64,000 nucleotides of DNA from Streptomyces sp. NRRL S-646 (GCF_000720765.1 NZ_JODC01000015.1:255288-319287), one strand, 5' to 3'; numbered from the stretch's first letter, positions 50,842-59,664 are shown. Made by a program: numbers and translations. Notes: generated from the letters alone by a model not told the origin.

Positions 50842-52092
50842 ATGCCCGTAGTCAGCATCCCCGGTTCCAAGTCCATCACCGCCCGCGCGCTCTTCCTGGC
50901 GGCGGCGGCCGACGGAGTCACCACCCTCGTACGCCCCCTGCGCTCGGACGACACCGAGGGCTTCGCCGAGGGTCTGGTGCGGCTCGGGTATCGCGTCGGC
51001 CGGACCCGGGACGCCTGGCAGGTGGACGGCCGCCCGCAGGGCCCTTCGGTGAGCGAGGCGGACGTGTACTGCCGGGACGGCGCCACCACGGCCCGCTTCC
51101 TGCCGACACTGGCCGCTGCGGGACACGGGACGTACCGCTTCGACGCGTCGGCCCAGATGCGGCGCCGTCCTCTGCTGCCCCTGACCCGCGCCCTGCGCGA
51201 CCTGGGCGTCGACGTGCGGCACGAGGAGGCGGAGGGGCACCACCCGCTGACGGTGCGGGCGTCGGGCGTCGAGGGCGGCGAGGTGGTCCTGGACGCGGGC
51301 CAGTCCTCGCAGTACCTGACGGCGTTGCTGCTGCTGGGCCCGCTGACGCGGAAGGGCCTGCGGATCCGGGTCACCGACCTGGTGTCCGTCCCCTACGTGG
51401 AGATCACGATCGCGATGATGCGGGCGTTCGGAGTGGAGGTGGCCCGGGAGGACGACGTGTTCGTGGTCCCGCCGGGCGGCTACCGGGCCACCAGGTACGC
51501 GATCGAGCCCGACGCGTCGACGGCCAGCTACTTCTTCGCCGCGGCGGCGGTGACGCCGGGCGCCGAGGTGACGGTGCCGGGGCTCGGCGCAAGGGCGCTG
51601 CAGGGGGACCTCGGCTTCGTCGACGTACTGCGGAGGATGGGCGCAGAGGTGTCGGTGCGCCCCGACGGCACGACGGTCAGGGGCACCGGGGTGCTGCGCG
51701 GCCTGACGGTCAACATGCGGGACATCTCGGACACGATGCCGACGCTGGCGGCGATCGCGCCGTTCGCGGACGGACCGGTGCGGATCGAGGACGTGGCGAA
51801 CACCCGTGTGAAGGAGTGCGACCGGCTGGAGGCCTGCGCGGAGAACCTGCGGCGGCTGGGGGTCGAGGTTTCGACGGGCCCGGACTGGATCGAGATCCGG
51901 CCGGGTGTGCCGTCCGGGAGCGGTACGGAGATCACGACGCACGGCGACCACCGCATCGTGATGTCCTTCGCGGTCACCGGGCTGCGGGTGCCGGGTATTT
52001 CGTTCGACGACCCCGGCTGCGTGCGGAAGACTTTCCCCGGTTTCCATGAGGCGTTCGCGGAGCTGAGGAGTGGGCTGGGGGATGACCGGTGA
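50842..52092 (+). CDS. aroA: EPSP synthase paralogue (AroA family)
   Basis: A 416-residue enolpyruvyltransferase of the AroA family that would make 5-enolpyruvylshikimate-3-phosphate. Most active-site blocks are kept: GSKSITAR (K10, S11, R15), SSQYLTALL, SVPYVEI, EPDASTASYF, ISDTMPT, RVKECDRL and HGDHRI. The loop that is GNAGT in E. coli is RDGAT here (D79 in place of Asn94), which may change the substrate or affinity. Streptomyces usually carry another aroA, so this may be a secondary copy. ATG at 50842 with GAGGG directly after the EamA stop codon. Confidence 0.85.
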   Translation: MPVVSIPGSKSITARALFLAAAADGVTTLVRPLRSDDTEGFAEGLVRLGYRVGRTRDAWQVDGRPQGPSVSEADVYCRDGATTARFLPTLAAAGHGTYRFDASAQMRRRPLLPLTRALRDLGVDVRHEEAEGHHPLTVRASGVEGGEVVLDAGQSSQYLTALLLLGPLTRKGLRIRVTDLVSVPYVEITIAMMRAFGVEVAREDDVFVVPPGGYRATRYAIEPDASTASYFFAAAAVTPGAEVTVPGLGARALQGDLGFVDVLRRMGAEVSVRPDGTTVRGTGVLRGLTVNMRDISDTMPTLAAIAPFADGPVRIEDVANTRVKECDRLEACAENLRRLGVEVSTGPDWIEIRPGVPSGSGTEITTHGDHRIVMSFAVTGLRVPGISFDDPGCVRKTFPGFHEAFAELRSGLGDDR

Positions 52093-52422
52093 GCTGCGGG
52101 CGGTTCTCTTCGACTCGGGCGGCGTACTGATCCGTCCGATCGGCGGCCGCTGGAACCAGAGGGCCGACTTCGAGGCGTACGCGATCTCCGCCGTCCTCGG
52201 CTGCCGCAAGCCGGACCCGCGGATGTACCGGCACGCGAGTGACGCGTTGGGGTTGCGGGCGGCGGAGTGCGTGTTCGTGGACGACGACCCGGAGCTGGTG
52301 GCGGCGGCGATCGAACTCGGTTGTTCGGGGCGCGCGTTGTGCCGGGACGGGGTGCCGGCCGGGGGCCGGGGGCGCCGGTCCCGTTCATCACGGACCTGAG
52401 CGAGATCGTCGAACTGTTCTGA
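52082..52422 (+). pseudogene. Decayed HAD-family hydrolase
   Basis: The N-terminal motif [20 protein letters not shown] matches HAD phosphatases but joins directly to [18 protein letters not shown] and [13 protein letters not shown], so the cap and second motif (about 100 residues) are absent. Later the frame is lost: [15 protein letters not shown], an expected C-terminus, is read in another frame and stops at 52422. The ATG overlaps the upstream gene end by 11 bases. It looks like an in-frame deletion plus a frameshift; a short protein of about 105 residues could still be made. Confidence 0.7.
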
Positions 52423-52436
52423 AGGAGAGTTGCCGG

Positions 52437-53114
52437 GTGGGGCACGCACTTGAAGGGCCGCTGCTGGAAGGCAGGTTGGTGCGCCTGGAGCCGTTGGAGC
52501 ACCGGCATGCCGCCGACCTGGCGATCGCCGCGGAGGAGGAGCGCGGTACATACGAGTTCACCTGGGTGCCGAGGGCCGACGAGATGGGCGGCTACATCGA
52601 AGCGCAGCTCGGCCGCGCGGCCACCGGACGGCTCGCGCCGTACGCCCAGGTGTCGGTCGCGACCGGGCGGGCGGTGGGCACTACGTCGTACTGGGAGCCG
52701 CGGTGCTGGCAGTCGGACGACCGACTCGACGCCGTGGAGGTCGGGTTCACGTGGCTCGCCCGGTCCGCGCAGGGCACGGGCATCAACGCCGAGGCCAAGC
52801 TGCTGCTCTTCCGGCACGCCTTCGAGGTGTGGGGCGTGTCGCGGGTCGACCTGAAGACGGACGCGCGCAACAGCCGTTCCAGGGCGGCGATCGAGAGTGT
52901 CGGGGCGCGCTTCGAGGGCGTACTCAGGAACTGGTCGCGGTCCTGGGCGCCCGGGGAGGAGGGGCGGCTGCGCGACTCCGCGATCTTCTCCATCACGGCG
53001 CAGGAGTGGCCGGAGGCCCGGGAGCGGCTGGAGGAGCGGGTGGCGCGGTTCGTGGCGGCCGGCGTGAGACTGACTGGACCGAAGGAACGGCGATCGGAAA
53101 CCATCGGCCCATGA
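52437..53114 (+). CDS. GNAT-family N-acetyltransferase
   Basis: A 225-residue RimJ/RimL-type GNAT protein. It begins [24 protein letters not shown], has the acetyl-CoA-binding region at [21 protein letters not shown] and the [35 protein letters not shown] segment of the family. The acceptor (protein N-terminus, antibiotic or small amine) cannot be told. The GTG at 52437 follows AAGGAGAG; the stop overlaps the next start (ATGA). Confidence 0.9.
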   Translation: MGHALEGPLLEGRLVRLEPLEHRHAADLAIAAEEERGTYEFTWVPRADEMGGYIEAQLGRAATGRLAPYAQVSVATGRAVGTTSYWEPRCWQSDDRLDAVEVGFTWLARSAQGTGINAEAKLLLFRHAFEVWGVSRVDLKTDARNSRSRAAIESVGARFEGVLRNWSRSWAPGEEGRLRDSAIFSITAQEWPEARERLEERVARFVAAGVRLTGPKERRSETIGP

Positions 53115-53695
53115 CCGCCAAGCACTTCCTCATCCTCCACGGCTGGCAGAACCACCGCCCCGAGGCCCACTGGCAGCACTGGCTCGCCGACCGCCTCACC
53201 GGCCTCGGCCACCAGGTCACCTACCCCCAGCTGCCCGACCCCGACGACCCGAGCCTGGAGGTGTGGCTGTCGGAGCTGGCCCGGCACCTCGACGACCTCC
53301 GGGGTTCCGAACGTGTCGTCCTCGCGCACAGCGCGTCCGTCCTGCTCTGGCTGCACGCCGTCTCCCGCGGCCTGGTGAAGGAGGGCGCCGTCGACCGCGT
53401 ACTGCTGGTCGCCCCGCCGTCCGCGTCCGTCCTGGCCCGGCTCCCCGAGGTGGCCGAATTCGCCCCGCCCGCCCTCGACTTCACCCTCCCCGCCCCCACG
53501 CGTCTCGTCGCCGGCGACGACGACCCGTACTGCCCGGAGGGTGCGCGTGACGTCTTCGGTGACCCCCTGAGCATCCCCACGGACCTCCTCCCCGGCGCCG
53601 CCCACCTCGACCTCGACGCCGGTTACGGCTCCTGGCCCGCGGTACTGGAGTGGTGTCTGGACGGGGCGGCGAGGATCATCGGGCGTCCGGCGTAG
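53111..53695 (+). CDS. RBBP9/YdeN-family serine hydrolase
   Basis: The 194-residue alpha/beta hydrolase belongs to the RBBP9/YdeN family. The nucleophile is in [15 protein letters not shown], the Asp in [14 protein letters not shown] and the His in [17 protein letters not shown], as in this family. The N-terminus [20 protein letters not shown] is diagnostic. The natural substrate is unknown. The start codon overlaps the GNAT gene stop (53111-53114), so the two are coupled. It is convergent with the epimerase gene at 53743. Confidence 0.88.
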   Translation: MTAKHFLILHGWQNHRPEAHWQHWLADRLTGLGHQVTYPQLPDPDDPSLEVWLSELARHLDDLRGSERVVLAHSASVLLWLHAVSRGLVKEGAVDRVLLVAPPSASVLARLPEVAEFAPPALDFTLPAPTRLVAGDDDPYCPEGARDVFGDPLSIPTDLLPGAAHLDLDAGYGSWPAVLEWCLDGAARIIGRPA

Positions 53696-53736
53696 CGCCC
53701 CAAAGGGGCGCGGAGCCGCACATCGGTACAGCCCGC
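53692..53736. terminator. Repeat-type bidirectional terminator
   Basis: A nested hairpin: GTAGCG/CGCTAC outside (53692-53697, 53731-53736) and GCGCCCC-AAA-GGGGCGC inside (53695-53711). The CCCCAAAGGGGCGCGGAGCCGC-like core belongs to a repeat family that I know from many Streptomyces intergenic regions. Confidence 0.65.
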
Positions 53737-53742
53737 GGAGCG

Positions 53743-54543
53743 CTACGCGCACTCGTTGAGCAGCCGCCCCAGATGCTCCCGCCCCGCCGCCAGCAGCTCC
53801 GGCAGTGGCGCGGCCTCCTCGTACCACCGCTTCTCGTACTCCCAGCACAGCCAGCCGTCCCAGCCGTGCCGGGACAGGACCTCCACGGTCTCGGTGAGCG
53901 GCAGCACGCCGGCGCCGAGCGCGAGCGGGGTCGTGTCGTCGGCGGAGGCGATGTCCTTGACCTGGACGTAGCCGAGGTACGGGGAGAGGGCGGCGTACGA
54001 CTCCGAGGGCTGCTCGCCGCCCAGCCAGGTGTGCATGACGTCCCAGAGGGCGCCGACATGGCGGTGCCCGACCCGGCCGAGGATACGGATCGCGTCGGCG
54101 GCCCTGCGGTGCGAGTCGTGGGTCTCCAGGAGGATGCGTACGCCGAGGTCGGCGGCGTGCTCCGCCGCCGTGCCGAGCCGTCGCGCGGCCGTCGCGTCGG
54201 CGCGCTCGGTGCTCTGCTCGTGGCCGCCGCCCGGGAAAACCCTGATGTACGGGGCGCCGAGGTCGCGGGCTAGGTCGAGGAGGCCACGGATCTCGTCGAT
54301 CACCGGACCGTCGTCGCCGGGCGCGGCCACGCGCGCGTACCCGGCGAGGCCCAGCACCTCGATGCCGCCCGCCTTGAACTCGGCCGCAACGTCGGCCCGC
54401 CCGGCGAGGTCGATGCCGGGGTGGACCGGCTCCTCCGGATGCGCGCGCAGTTCGACGCCGTGGTAGCCGTGGGTGGCCGCGAGCCGGATCACGTCCGGGA
54501 TGGGCAGGCCGGGGACGCCGAGGGTGGAGAACGCCAGTCTCAT
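53743..54543 (-). CDS. Sugar phosphate isomerase/epimerase (xylose isomerase-like TIM barrel)
   Basis: A 266-residue TIM-barrel protein of the AP-endonuclease-2/xylose-isomerase-like family (IolE/IolI type). Metal ligand positions are plausible at LLETHDSHRR, GALWDVMHTWLGG, VQVKDI and CWEYEKRW. Such enzymes epimerise or isomerise sugars or inositol derivatives. It lies downstream of the MarR-GNAT gene on the same strand after 11 bases, so they may be co-transcribed. ATG at 54543 with AGGGA. Confidence 0.85.
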   Translation of the reverse strand: MRLAFSTLGVPGLPIPDVIRLAATHGYHGVELRAHPEEPVHPGIDLAGRADVAAEFKAGGIEVLGLAGYARVAAPGDDGPVIDEIRGLLDLARDLGAPYIRVFPGGGHEQSTERADATAARRLGTAAEHAADLGVRILLETHDSHRRAADAIRILGRVGHRHVGALWDVMHTWLGGEQPSESYAALSPYLGYVQVKDIASADDTTPLALGAGVLPLTETVEVLSRHGWDGWLCWEYEKRWYEEAAPLPELLAAGREHLGRLLNECA

Positions 54544-54554
54544 GGTCCCTACTG

Positions 54555-55487
54555 TCACTCGGGTGTGCCGTGCAGGTCCAGGCGCCAGTCCTGGCCGTTC
54601 AGGTCCTTTCCGAAAGAACGGTGGGGTTTCTCGGCGACGAGCACGAAGCCGTGGTGCTGGTAGATGCGGCGGGCGGAGGCCAGGACGTCGTTGGTCCACA
54701 GCACGAGCTCGCGGTAGCCGACACCCCGCGCGAAGTCGATGACGGCCCGCACCAGCCGGTCGCCGATGCCCAGCCCGCGGGCGTCCGGCTCGACCAGCAG
54801 CAGCCGCAGCCGGGCCGTGCCGGGCGCCTCGTCCCGTACGCACATCACGCACCCCACCGGGCGGCCGTCGAGCTCGGCGATCCACACCCGCTCCAGATGC
54901 GGGTCGTGGTCCTCGGCGAAGTCGGCGACGATCCGCGCTACCAGCCCCTCGTAGTCGGCGTTGAAGCCGTACTCAGCGGCGTACAGCGCGGCGTTGCGCT
55001 GCACGATCCAGCCGAGGTCGCCGGGGGCGGGATCGCGCAGGACGACGTCCTCACGGCGTGGCGGGCGGCCCTCGGAGAGGATCTCCCGTACGGCTTGCAT
55101 CGCCTCCGCCAGGCGCGGCCGGTCGGCGGAGGGCACGGTGGACAGCAGCGCGCCCACGGATTCGTTCGCACGCTCGGCGAGCAGGGCGGCGGTCTCACGG
55201 CCCCGGGGCGTGAGCGAGACACGCCGGCGCCGGGAGTCGCCGGCGGACGGCGTGCGCTCGATCAGCCCGTCCTCCTCGAACTTGTTCAGGATCCGGCTCA
55301 GGTACCCGGCGTCCAGGGAGAGTTCGGTCCGCAGGTCGGCCGCGTCCGTACGCGGGGAGTGCGCCAGTTCGTACAGGACGCGGGACTCGGTCAGGGTGTA
55401 CGGGGCGTACAGCTGGCGGCTGTAGTCGAGGGCGCCGATGACGTTCGTGTAGAAGCGGTTGAAGGTGCGGATGTCCTGGACGGTCAT
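54555..55487 (-). CDS. MarR-GNAT fusion protein (bifunctional regulator/acetyltransferase)
   Basis: A 310-residue protein joins an N-terminal MarR winged helix domain (TLTESRVLYELAHS ... LDAGYLSRILNKFEEDGLIERTPSAGDSRRRRVSLT, residues about 30-105) to a C-terminal GNAT domain (about 148-300, with RLRLLLVEPDARGLGIGDRLVRAVIDFARG as the acetyl-CoA loop). This architecture is known in actinobacteria, but its targets are mostly unknown. A dyad upstream of its start (55531-55549) suggests autoregulation. Confidence 0.92.
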   Translation of the reverse strand: MTVQDIRTFNRFYTNVIGALDYSRQLYAPYTLTESRVLYELAHSPRTDAADLRTELSLDAGYLSRILNKFEEDGLIERTPSAGDSRRRRVSLTPRGRETAALLAERANESVGALLSTVPSADRPRLAEAMQAVREILSEGRPPRREDVVLRDPAPGDLGWIVQRNAALYAAEYGFNADYEGLVARIVADFAEDHDPHLERVWIAELDGRPVGCVMCVRDEAPGTARLRLLLVEPDARGLGIGDRLVRAVIDFARGVGYRELVLWTNDVLASARRIYQHHGFVLVAEKPHRSFGKDLNGQDWRLDLHGTPE

Positions 55488-55530
55488 GAGCGTCGACCCC
55501 CGGATGGTTGTCCCGGATACGTGAACCAGA

Positions 55531-55549
55531 TAGTTGACTCAGTCAGAGA
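55531..55549. promoter_or_regulatory. MarR-type operator upstream of the MarR-GNAT gene
   Basis: TAGTTGACTCAGTCAGAGA contains the perfect 11-bp dyad TGACTCAGTCA. It is centred about 53 bases upstream of the MarR-GNAT start codon. Confidence 0.6.
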
Positions 55550-55589
55550 TACCGTCGGGTCCGAGACTAGGACAGCCGCACCCCCGTGG

Positions 55590-56189
55590 CTACCCTTCGT
55601 CGGCCGCCGGCCGGTACACGCTCACCTGCACACCCGTCTTGCCCCTGGCGGTGGAGACCAGCTCGAACGGGCGCTTGGCCCCGTCCTCGGGAAAGATGGA
55701 CTTTCCGCCGCCGAGGAGCACCGGCATATGGATGAGCTGCAGTTCGTCCACCAGCCCCTCGCTGATCAGCGTCCGCACGAGGGTGGGGCTGCCCATCATC
55801 GCCAGGTCGCCGCCGGGAGCGGCACGCAGCTCACGGATCCGCGCGACCGCCTCGCCGCCCGGGATGCGCTCGGTGTTGTTCCAGGTCAGCTCGGAGTCGC
55901 CGAGGGTGTCGGTCACGACGTACTTCTTCATGGCGTTGAGCCGGTCGGCGAACGGGTCCCCGGCCCGCTCGGGCCAGGCCCCCGCCATCGTCAGATACGT
56001 TCGGCGCCCGTACAGCAGCGCCTCCGCCTGCTCCAGCCCCGCGGCGAAGGCCCCGCCGACCACCTCCGGATCGAAGTACGGGTGCGACCACCCGCCGTGC
56101 GCGAACCCGCCGTCGGTGTCCTCCTGGGGACCGCCGGGCGCCTGCACGACTCCGTCGAGACTGATGAACTCGCTGACAACGATGCGCAT
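55590..56189 (-). CDS. Dihydrofolate reductase-like (RibD C-terminal domain) protein
   Basis: The 199-residue protein begins MRIVVSEFISLDGVVQAPGG and has LLYGRRTYLTMAGAWP, YVVTDTL and LMMGSPTLVRTLISEGLVDELQL-like blocks, as in the RibD C-terminal/YyaP-type reductase family. It probably uses NADPH, but its substrate is unknown. RBS GGAGCGA precedes the ATG at 56189. It lies upstream of the MarR-GNAT gene on the same strand, with the dyad at 55531 in the gap. Confidence 0.88.
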   Translation of the reverse strand: MRIVVSEFISLDGVVQAPGGPQEDTDGGFAHGGWSHPYFDPEVVGGAFAAGLEQAEALLYGRRTYLTMAGAWPERAGDPFADRLNAMKKYVVTDTLGDSELTWNNTERIPGGEAVARIRELRAAPGGDLAMMGSPTLVRTLISEGLVDELQLIHMPVLLGGGKSIFPEDGAKRPFELVSTARGKTGVQVSVYRPAADEG

Positions 56190-56272
56190 GGGACTCGCTC
56201 CCTACTGTCTGCCTGCGGTGCCTTGGCCGGTGTTACGTCCATCAGACCGAAGAACCGGCCGGGAGTCATCGC

Positions 56273-57058
56273 TCAGTCCCACCAGAACCGCCACTCGGTC
56301 CGCCCGACCAGCTCGGCGGCGTACTCGGGGAAGGGGGTGGGCGGGTCGTCGACGATGTTGTCGGCGGTGGAGAGCACATGCTCCAGGGCGAGCCGCTCGG
56401 CGTGCGGAAGGTCCAGCGGCGGGCGGGCGACCGAGGCGAACAGCTCACTGCCGAAGGCGCCGACGACCCGGGCTCCGAACCGCTCCTCCCAGCTGCGCAG
56501 CAGGGCACACACCAGGGGCAGCGGGGCCTCGGACGACCAGCCCAGCACGGCCGGCACATCGGCGCTGCGGCGGGCGGGGACCAGGGCGAGGTGACACGCG
56601 TGGGCGAACGGATGGGTCCCCAGAAGGTCCTCGACGAGCCGCGCCGCGGCCTCCTCCGGCGTCGGACCGTCCGTCCTGCTCTCCGCGGCGGCCGCCAGTC
56701 CGGGCCAGCTCTCGAACGGCGGTCCCGGGTCGTGCGGCCAGGGCGCGATGCCCTCGGGCAGATCGTCGTACTGAAGCGGCTCCCGCCACCATGGCAGGCG
56801 TTTTTGCCGGTACTCGGCGAAGTCCGCCGCGAGAACGGACTCCAGGCGTATGGCGTCCACGGCCTCCAAGTCCTGGAGGAAGAAGGGGTTGTCGGGCCAA
56901 CAGAGATGCGGCTGCACGCCGGTCGCCCCGGCCGACTCCATCAGCCGAGGCCACAACTCCACGATGTCCTCGGGCAGTTCCGCGGACACCCACACATCAA
57001 CAGCACCACGCGACTCGAACCGCCCGCTCGGCAGCCCGTCGGGCAAGGGAAAGACCAT
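56273..57058 (-). CDS. DUF4253-domain protein
   Basis: The 261-residue soluble acidic protein carries a C-terminal DUF4253-like part (CHLALVPARRSADVPAVLGWSSEAPLPLVCALLRSWEERFGARVVGAFGSELFASVARPP). The N-terminal part is Trp/Pro-rich. Its function is unknown. The ATG at 57058 has no Shine-Dalgarno site and is only about 20 bases from the hairpin repeat at 57078-57166, which therefore forms its upstream region. Confidence 0.8.
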   Translation of the reverse strand: MVFPLPDGLPSGRFESRGAVDVWVSAELPEDIVELWPRLMESAGATGVQPHLCWPDNPFFLQDLEAVDAIRLESVLAADFAEYRQKRLPWWREPLQYDDLPEGIAPWPHDPGPPFESWPGLAAAAESRTDGPTPEEAAARLVEDLLGTHPFAHACHLALVPARRSADVPAVLGWSSEAPLPLVCALLRSWEERFGARVVGAFGSELFASVARPPLDLPHAERLALEHVLSTADNIVDDPPTPFPEYAAELVGRTEWRFWWD

Positions 57059-57077
57059 GGCGGCAACTTTCAGCCCG

Positions 57078-57166
57078 TCCGGCGTTTGAGGACAAGGCCC
57101 CTTCAGGGCCGAAAGCGGGGGTCTGGGGGCTGCAAGCCCCCAGCCGACGGCACCGCAAACGCCGGA
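57078..57166. repeat. Three-hairpin Streptomyces intergenic repeat
   Basis: An outer stem TCCGGCGTTTG (57078-57088) pairs with CAAACGCCGGA (57156-57166). Inside are GGCCC-CTTCA-GGGCC and the perfect 9-bp stem CTGGGGGCT-GCA-AGCCCCCAG (57123-57143). I know the flank GCCCGTCCGGCGTTTGAGGA from many Streptomyces intergenic regions. It lies between the LacI gene end and the DUF4253 gene start and may terminate LacI transcription. Confidence 0.75.
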
Positions 57167-57189
57167 TGCCGTTCCACGCAACGGCGCCC

Positions 57190-58236
57190 TCAGCCCCGCG
57201 GCACCCCGGAGGACCCCCGCACCATCAGCTCCCCGCGAACCGTCGCCATCCCGCCCGGTGGCGGCTCCTCCCGCCCCATGGCGATCCGCCCGGCCCGGGC
57301 GCCCGCCTCCGCGAGCGGCAACCGCACCGTCGTCAGGGCAGGCACCGCGTCGACGCTGAACGGCAGATCGTCGAACCCGGCGACCGAGACGTCCTCCGGA
57401 ATCCGCAGCCCGGACTCCCGCAGCGCCGCACACGCCCCGAGCGCGACGGAGTCGTTCGCAGCGACCACCGCGGTGAGGGACGGGTCCCGACGGAGCAGCT
57501 CCAGCGTCGCCTCGTACCCGGATGTCCGGTCGTACCGCCCCCACACCGTCGCCCGCGGATCCTCCTCGATCCCCGCCGCGGCCAGCGCCGCCCGGTGGCC
57601 CTCAAGGCGGTGCCGTGTCGTCGTCCGCTCCTCCGGCCCCGCGATATAGCCGAGGCGCCGATGCCCCAGCCCGATCAGGTGCTCGGTCAGCCGCTGCCCG
57701 CCCCCGCGGTTGTCGAAGGCCAGCGCGATCGCTCCGGTGCCCGCTGCCTGCGGCCGCCCGCACAGCACCACCCGGGTCCCCGCGTCCGTCAGCTTCCGCA
57801 GCTTCGACGCGACCGCCGCCGCGTGCGGCTCGTTCTCCATGGCACCACCGGTCAGCACGACCGCCGCCGCCCGCTGCCGCTGCAGGAGGGTCAGATACGT
57901 CAGCTCACGCTCCGGCGAACCCCCCGTGTTGCAGACGACCGCAAGACGCTCACCGCCGGCCCGGCCGCCCGGCCCCCCGATCTCCGACTGGATCGCGCTC
58001 GCCATGATCCCGAAGAAGGGGTCGGCGATGTCGTTGACGAGGATTCCGACCAGATCGGAAGTCGCCGCCGCCAGCGCGCTGGCCGGCCCGTTCAGCACGT
58101 AGTCCAGCTCGTCGACCGCCTTCAGCACCCGCTCACGGGTGGAGGCGGCCACGGGATAGTTCCCGTTCAGCACGCGCGACACCGTCGCGGGCGAGACCTG
58201 CGCGCGGGCCGCCACGTCCGCCAGGGTCACCGTCAT
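57190..58236 (-). CDS. LacI-family transcriptional regulator
   Basis: A 348-residue LacI/GalR repressor. The N-terminal helix-turn-helix and hinge are clear (TLADVAARAQVSPATVSRVLNGNYPVAASTRERVLKAVDELDY), followed by a periplasmic-binding-protein-like sugar domain with VVAANDSVALGACAALRESGLRIPEDVSVAGFDDLP. It faces the divergent three-gene catabolic operon at 58507 and probably represses it through the dyad at 58430. RBS GGAGGA ahead of the ATG. Confidence 0.93.
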   Translation of the reverse strand: MTVTLADVAARAQVSPATVSRVLNGNYPVAASTRERVLKAVDELDYVLNGPASALAAATSDLVGILVNDIADPFFGIMASAIQSEIGGPGGRAGGERLAVVCNTGGSPERELTYLTLLQRQRAAAVVLTGGAMENEPHAAAVASKLRKLTDAGTRVVLCGRPQAAGTGAIALAFDNRGGGQRLTEHLIGLGHRRLGYIAGPEERTTTRHRLEGHRAALAAAGIEEDPRATVWGRYDRTSGYEATLELLRRDPSLTAVVAANDSVALGACAALRESGLRIPEDVSVAGFDDLPFSVDAVPALTTVRLPLAEAGARAGRIAMGREEPPPGGMATVRGELMVRGSSGVPRG

Positions 58237-58429
58237 CTCGTCGTCCTCCGGTCGTGCATCGTCACACGTGTACGTACGTGCTCGTAGACAGGACCGCGGG
58301 GGGCCCTGGTTCCGAATGTTTTCGAGCCGACCTTACGGGTCAAGCTCCCCGTTGTTCGCCCCCTCGAACAACTCGACTCCGTCACGGTCTTGTCCAGACC
58401 GCTGGGGAGAGGCTAGCTTCTTATCGAAT

Positions 58430-58443
58430 AGAAAGCGCTTGCT
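58430..58443. promoter_or_regulatory. LacI-type operator upstream of the catabolic operon
   Basis: AGAAAGCGCTTGCT has the AAGCGCTT core typical of LacI/GalR operators and lies 64 bases before the oxidoreductase start codon, in the divergent promoter region shared with the LacI gene. Confidence 0.7.
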
Positions 58444-58506
58444 GTGACGCTTGCCAGTGGGGGACGGGGCGTATGCGGCGCAGACTCCGCGTACGAAGGG
58501 AATGAC

Positions 58507-59664
58507 GTGACACGCAAGACGGTGCGTATCGCCATGAACGGCGTGACCGGGCGCATGGGCTACCGCCAGCACCTGGTCCGCTCCATCCTGGCCATCCGCG
58601 AACAGGGCGGCCTAGACCTCGGCGACGGCACGGTGCTGTGGCCGGAGCCGGTCCTGGTCGGCCGCCGCGAGCACGCGCTCAGGGCGCTCGCCGAGCAGCA
58701 CGGTCTGGACCCGCAGAACATCTCGACCGACGTCGACGCGGTCCTCGCCGACCCGACCGTCGACATCTACTTCGACGCCCAGGTGACCTCGGCCCGCGAG
58801 GAGGCGATCAAGAAGGCGATCGCGGCGGGCAAGCACATCTACACCGAGAAGCCGACCGCGACCGGTCTGGAAGGCGCCCTGGAGCTGGCCCGCCTCGCGA
58901 ACGACGCGGGCATCAAGCACGGCGTCGTCCAGGACAAGCTGTTCCTGCCGGGCCTGCTGAAGCTCAAGCGCCTCATCGACGGCGGCTTCTTCGGCCGGAT
59001 CCTGTCCATCCGCGGCGAGTTCGGCTACTGGGTCTTCGAGGGCGACTGGCAGACCGCCCAGCGCCCGTCCTGGAACTACCGTGCCGAGGACGGCGGCGGC
59101 ATCGTCGTCGACATGTTCCCGCACTGGGAGTACGTCCTGCACGAGCTGTTCGGCCGCGTGAAGTCCGTCCAGGCCCTCACCGCCACCCACATCCCGCAGC
59201 GCTGGGACGAGAACGACAAGCCCTACGACGCGACGGCCGACGACGCGGCGTACGGCATCTTCGAGCTCGAAGGCGGCGCGATCGCCCAGATCAACTCCAG
59301 CTGGGCCGTGCGCGTCAACCGCGACGAGCTGGTGGAGTTCCAGGTCGACGGCACGGAGGGCTCGGCGGTCGCGGGCCTGCGCAACTGCCGGGTCCAGCAC
59401 CGCAGCATGACCCCCAAGCCGGTCTGGAACCCCGACATCCCGGCCACCTACTCCTTCCGCGACCAGTGGCAGGAGATCCCGGACAACGACGAGTTCGACA
59501 ACGGCTTCAAGGCCCAGTGGGAGCTGTTCCTCAAGCACGTCTACGCCGGTGCCGACTACCACTGGGACCTCCTCGCCGGCGCCCGCGGCGTCCAGCTCGC
59601 CGAGCTGGGCCTGAACTCCTCGGCCCAGGGCGTCCGCATCGACGTACCGGAGATCTCGCTGTGA
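58507..59664 (+). CDS. Gfo/Idh/MocA-family oxidoreductase
   Basis: A 385-residue NAD(P)-dependent dehydrogenase of the Gfo/Idh/MocA family. It shows a nucleotide-binding N-terminus (RIAMNGVTGRMGYRQHL), AGKHIYTEKPTATGLEGALEL (the conserved EKP), and GGGIVVDMFPHWEYVLHELFG. It probably oxidises a sugar or cyclitol in the first step of the operon. The GTG at 58507 follows GAAGGGAATGAC; its stop overlaps the next start (GTGA). Confidence 0.93.
   Translation: MTRKTVRIAMNGVTGRMGYRQHLVRSILAIREQGGLDLGDGTVLWPEPVLVGRREHALRALAEQHGLDPQNISTDVDAVLADPTVDIYFDAQVTSAREEAIKKAIAAGKHIYTEKPTATGLEGALELARLANDAGIKHGVVQDKLFLPGLLKLKRLIDGGFFGRILSIRGEFGYWVFEGDWQTAQRPSWNYRAEDGGGIVVDMFPHWEYVLHELFGRVKSVQALTATHIPQRWDENDKPYDATADDAAYGIFELEGGAIAQINSSWAVRVNRDELVEFQVDGTEGSAVAGLRNCRVQHRSMTPKPVWNPDIPATYSFRDQWQEIPDNDEFDNGFKAQWELFLKHVYAGADYHWDLLAGARGVQLAELGLNSSAQGVRIDVPEISL

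Noticed and set aside
58254..58290. Alternating ACGTACGT run near the LacI start
   Set aside because: Only short dyads; no clear link to a known operator beyond the better AAGCGCTT site at 58430.
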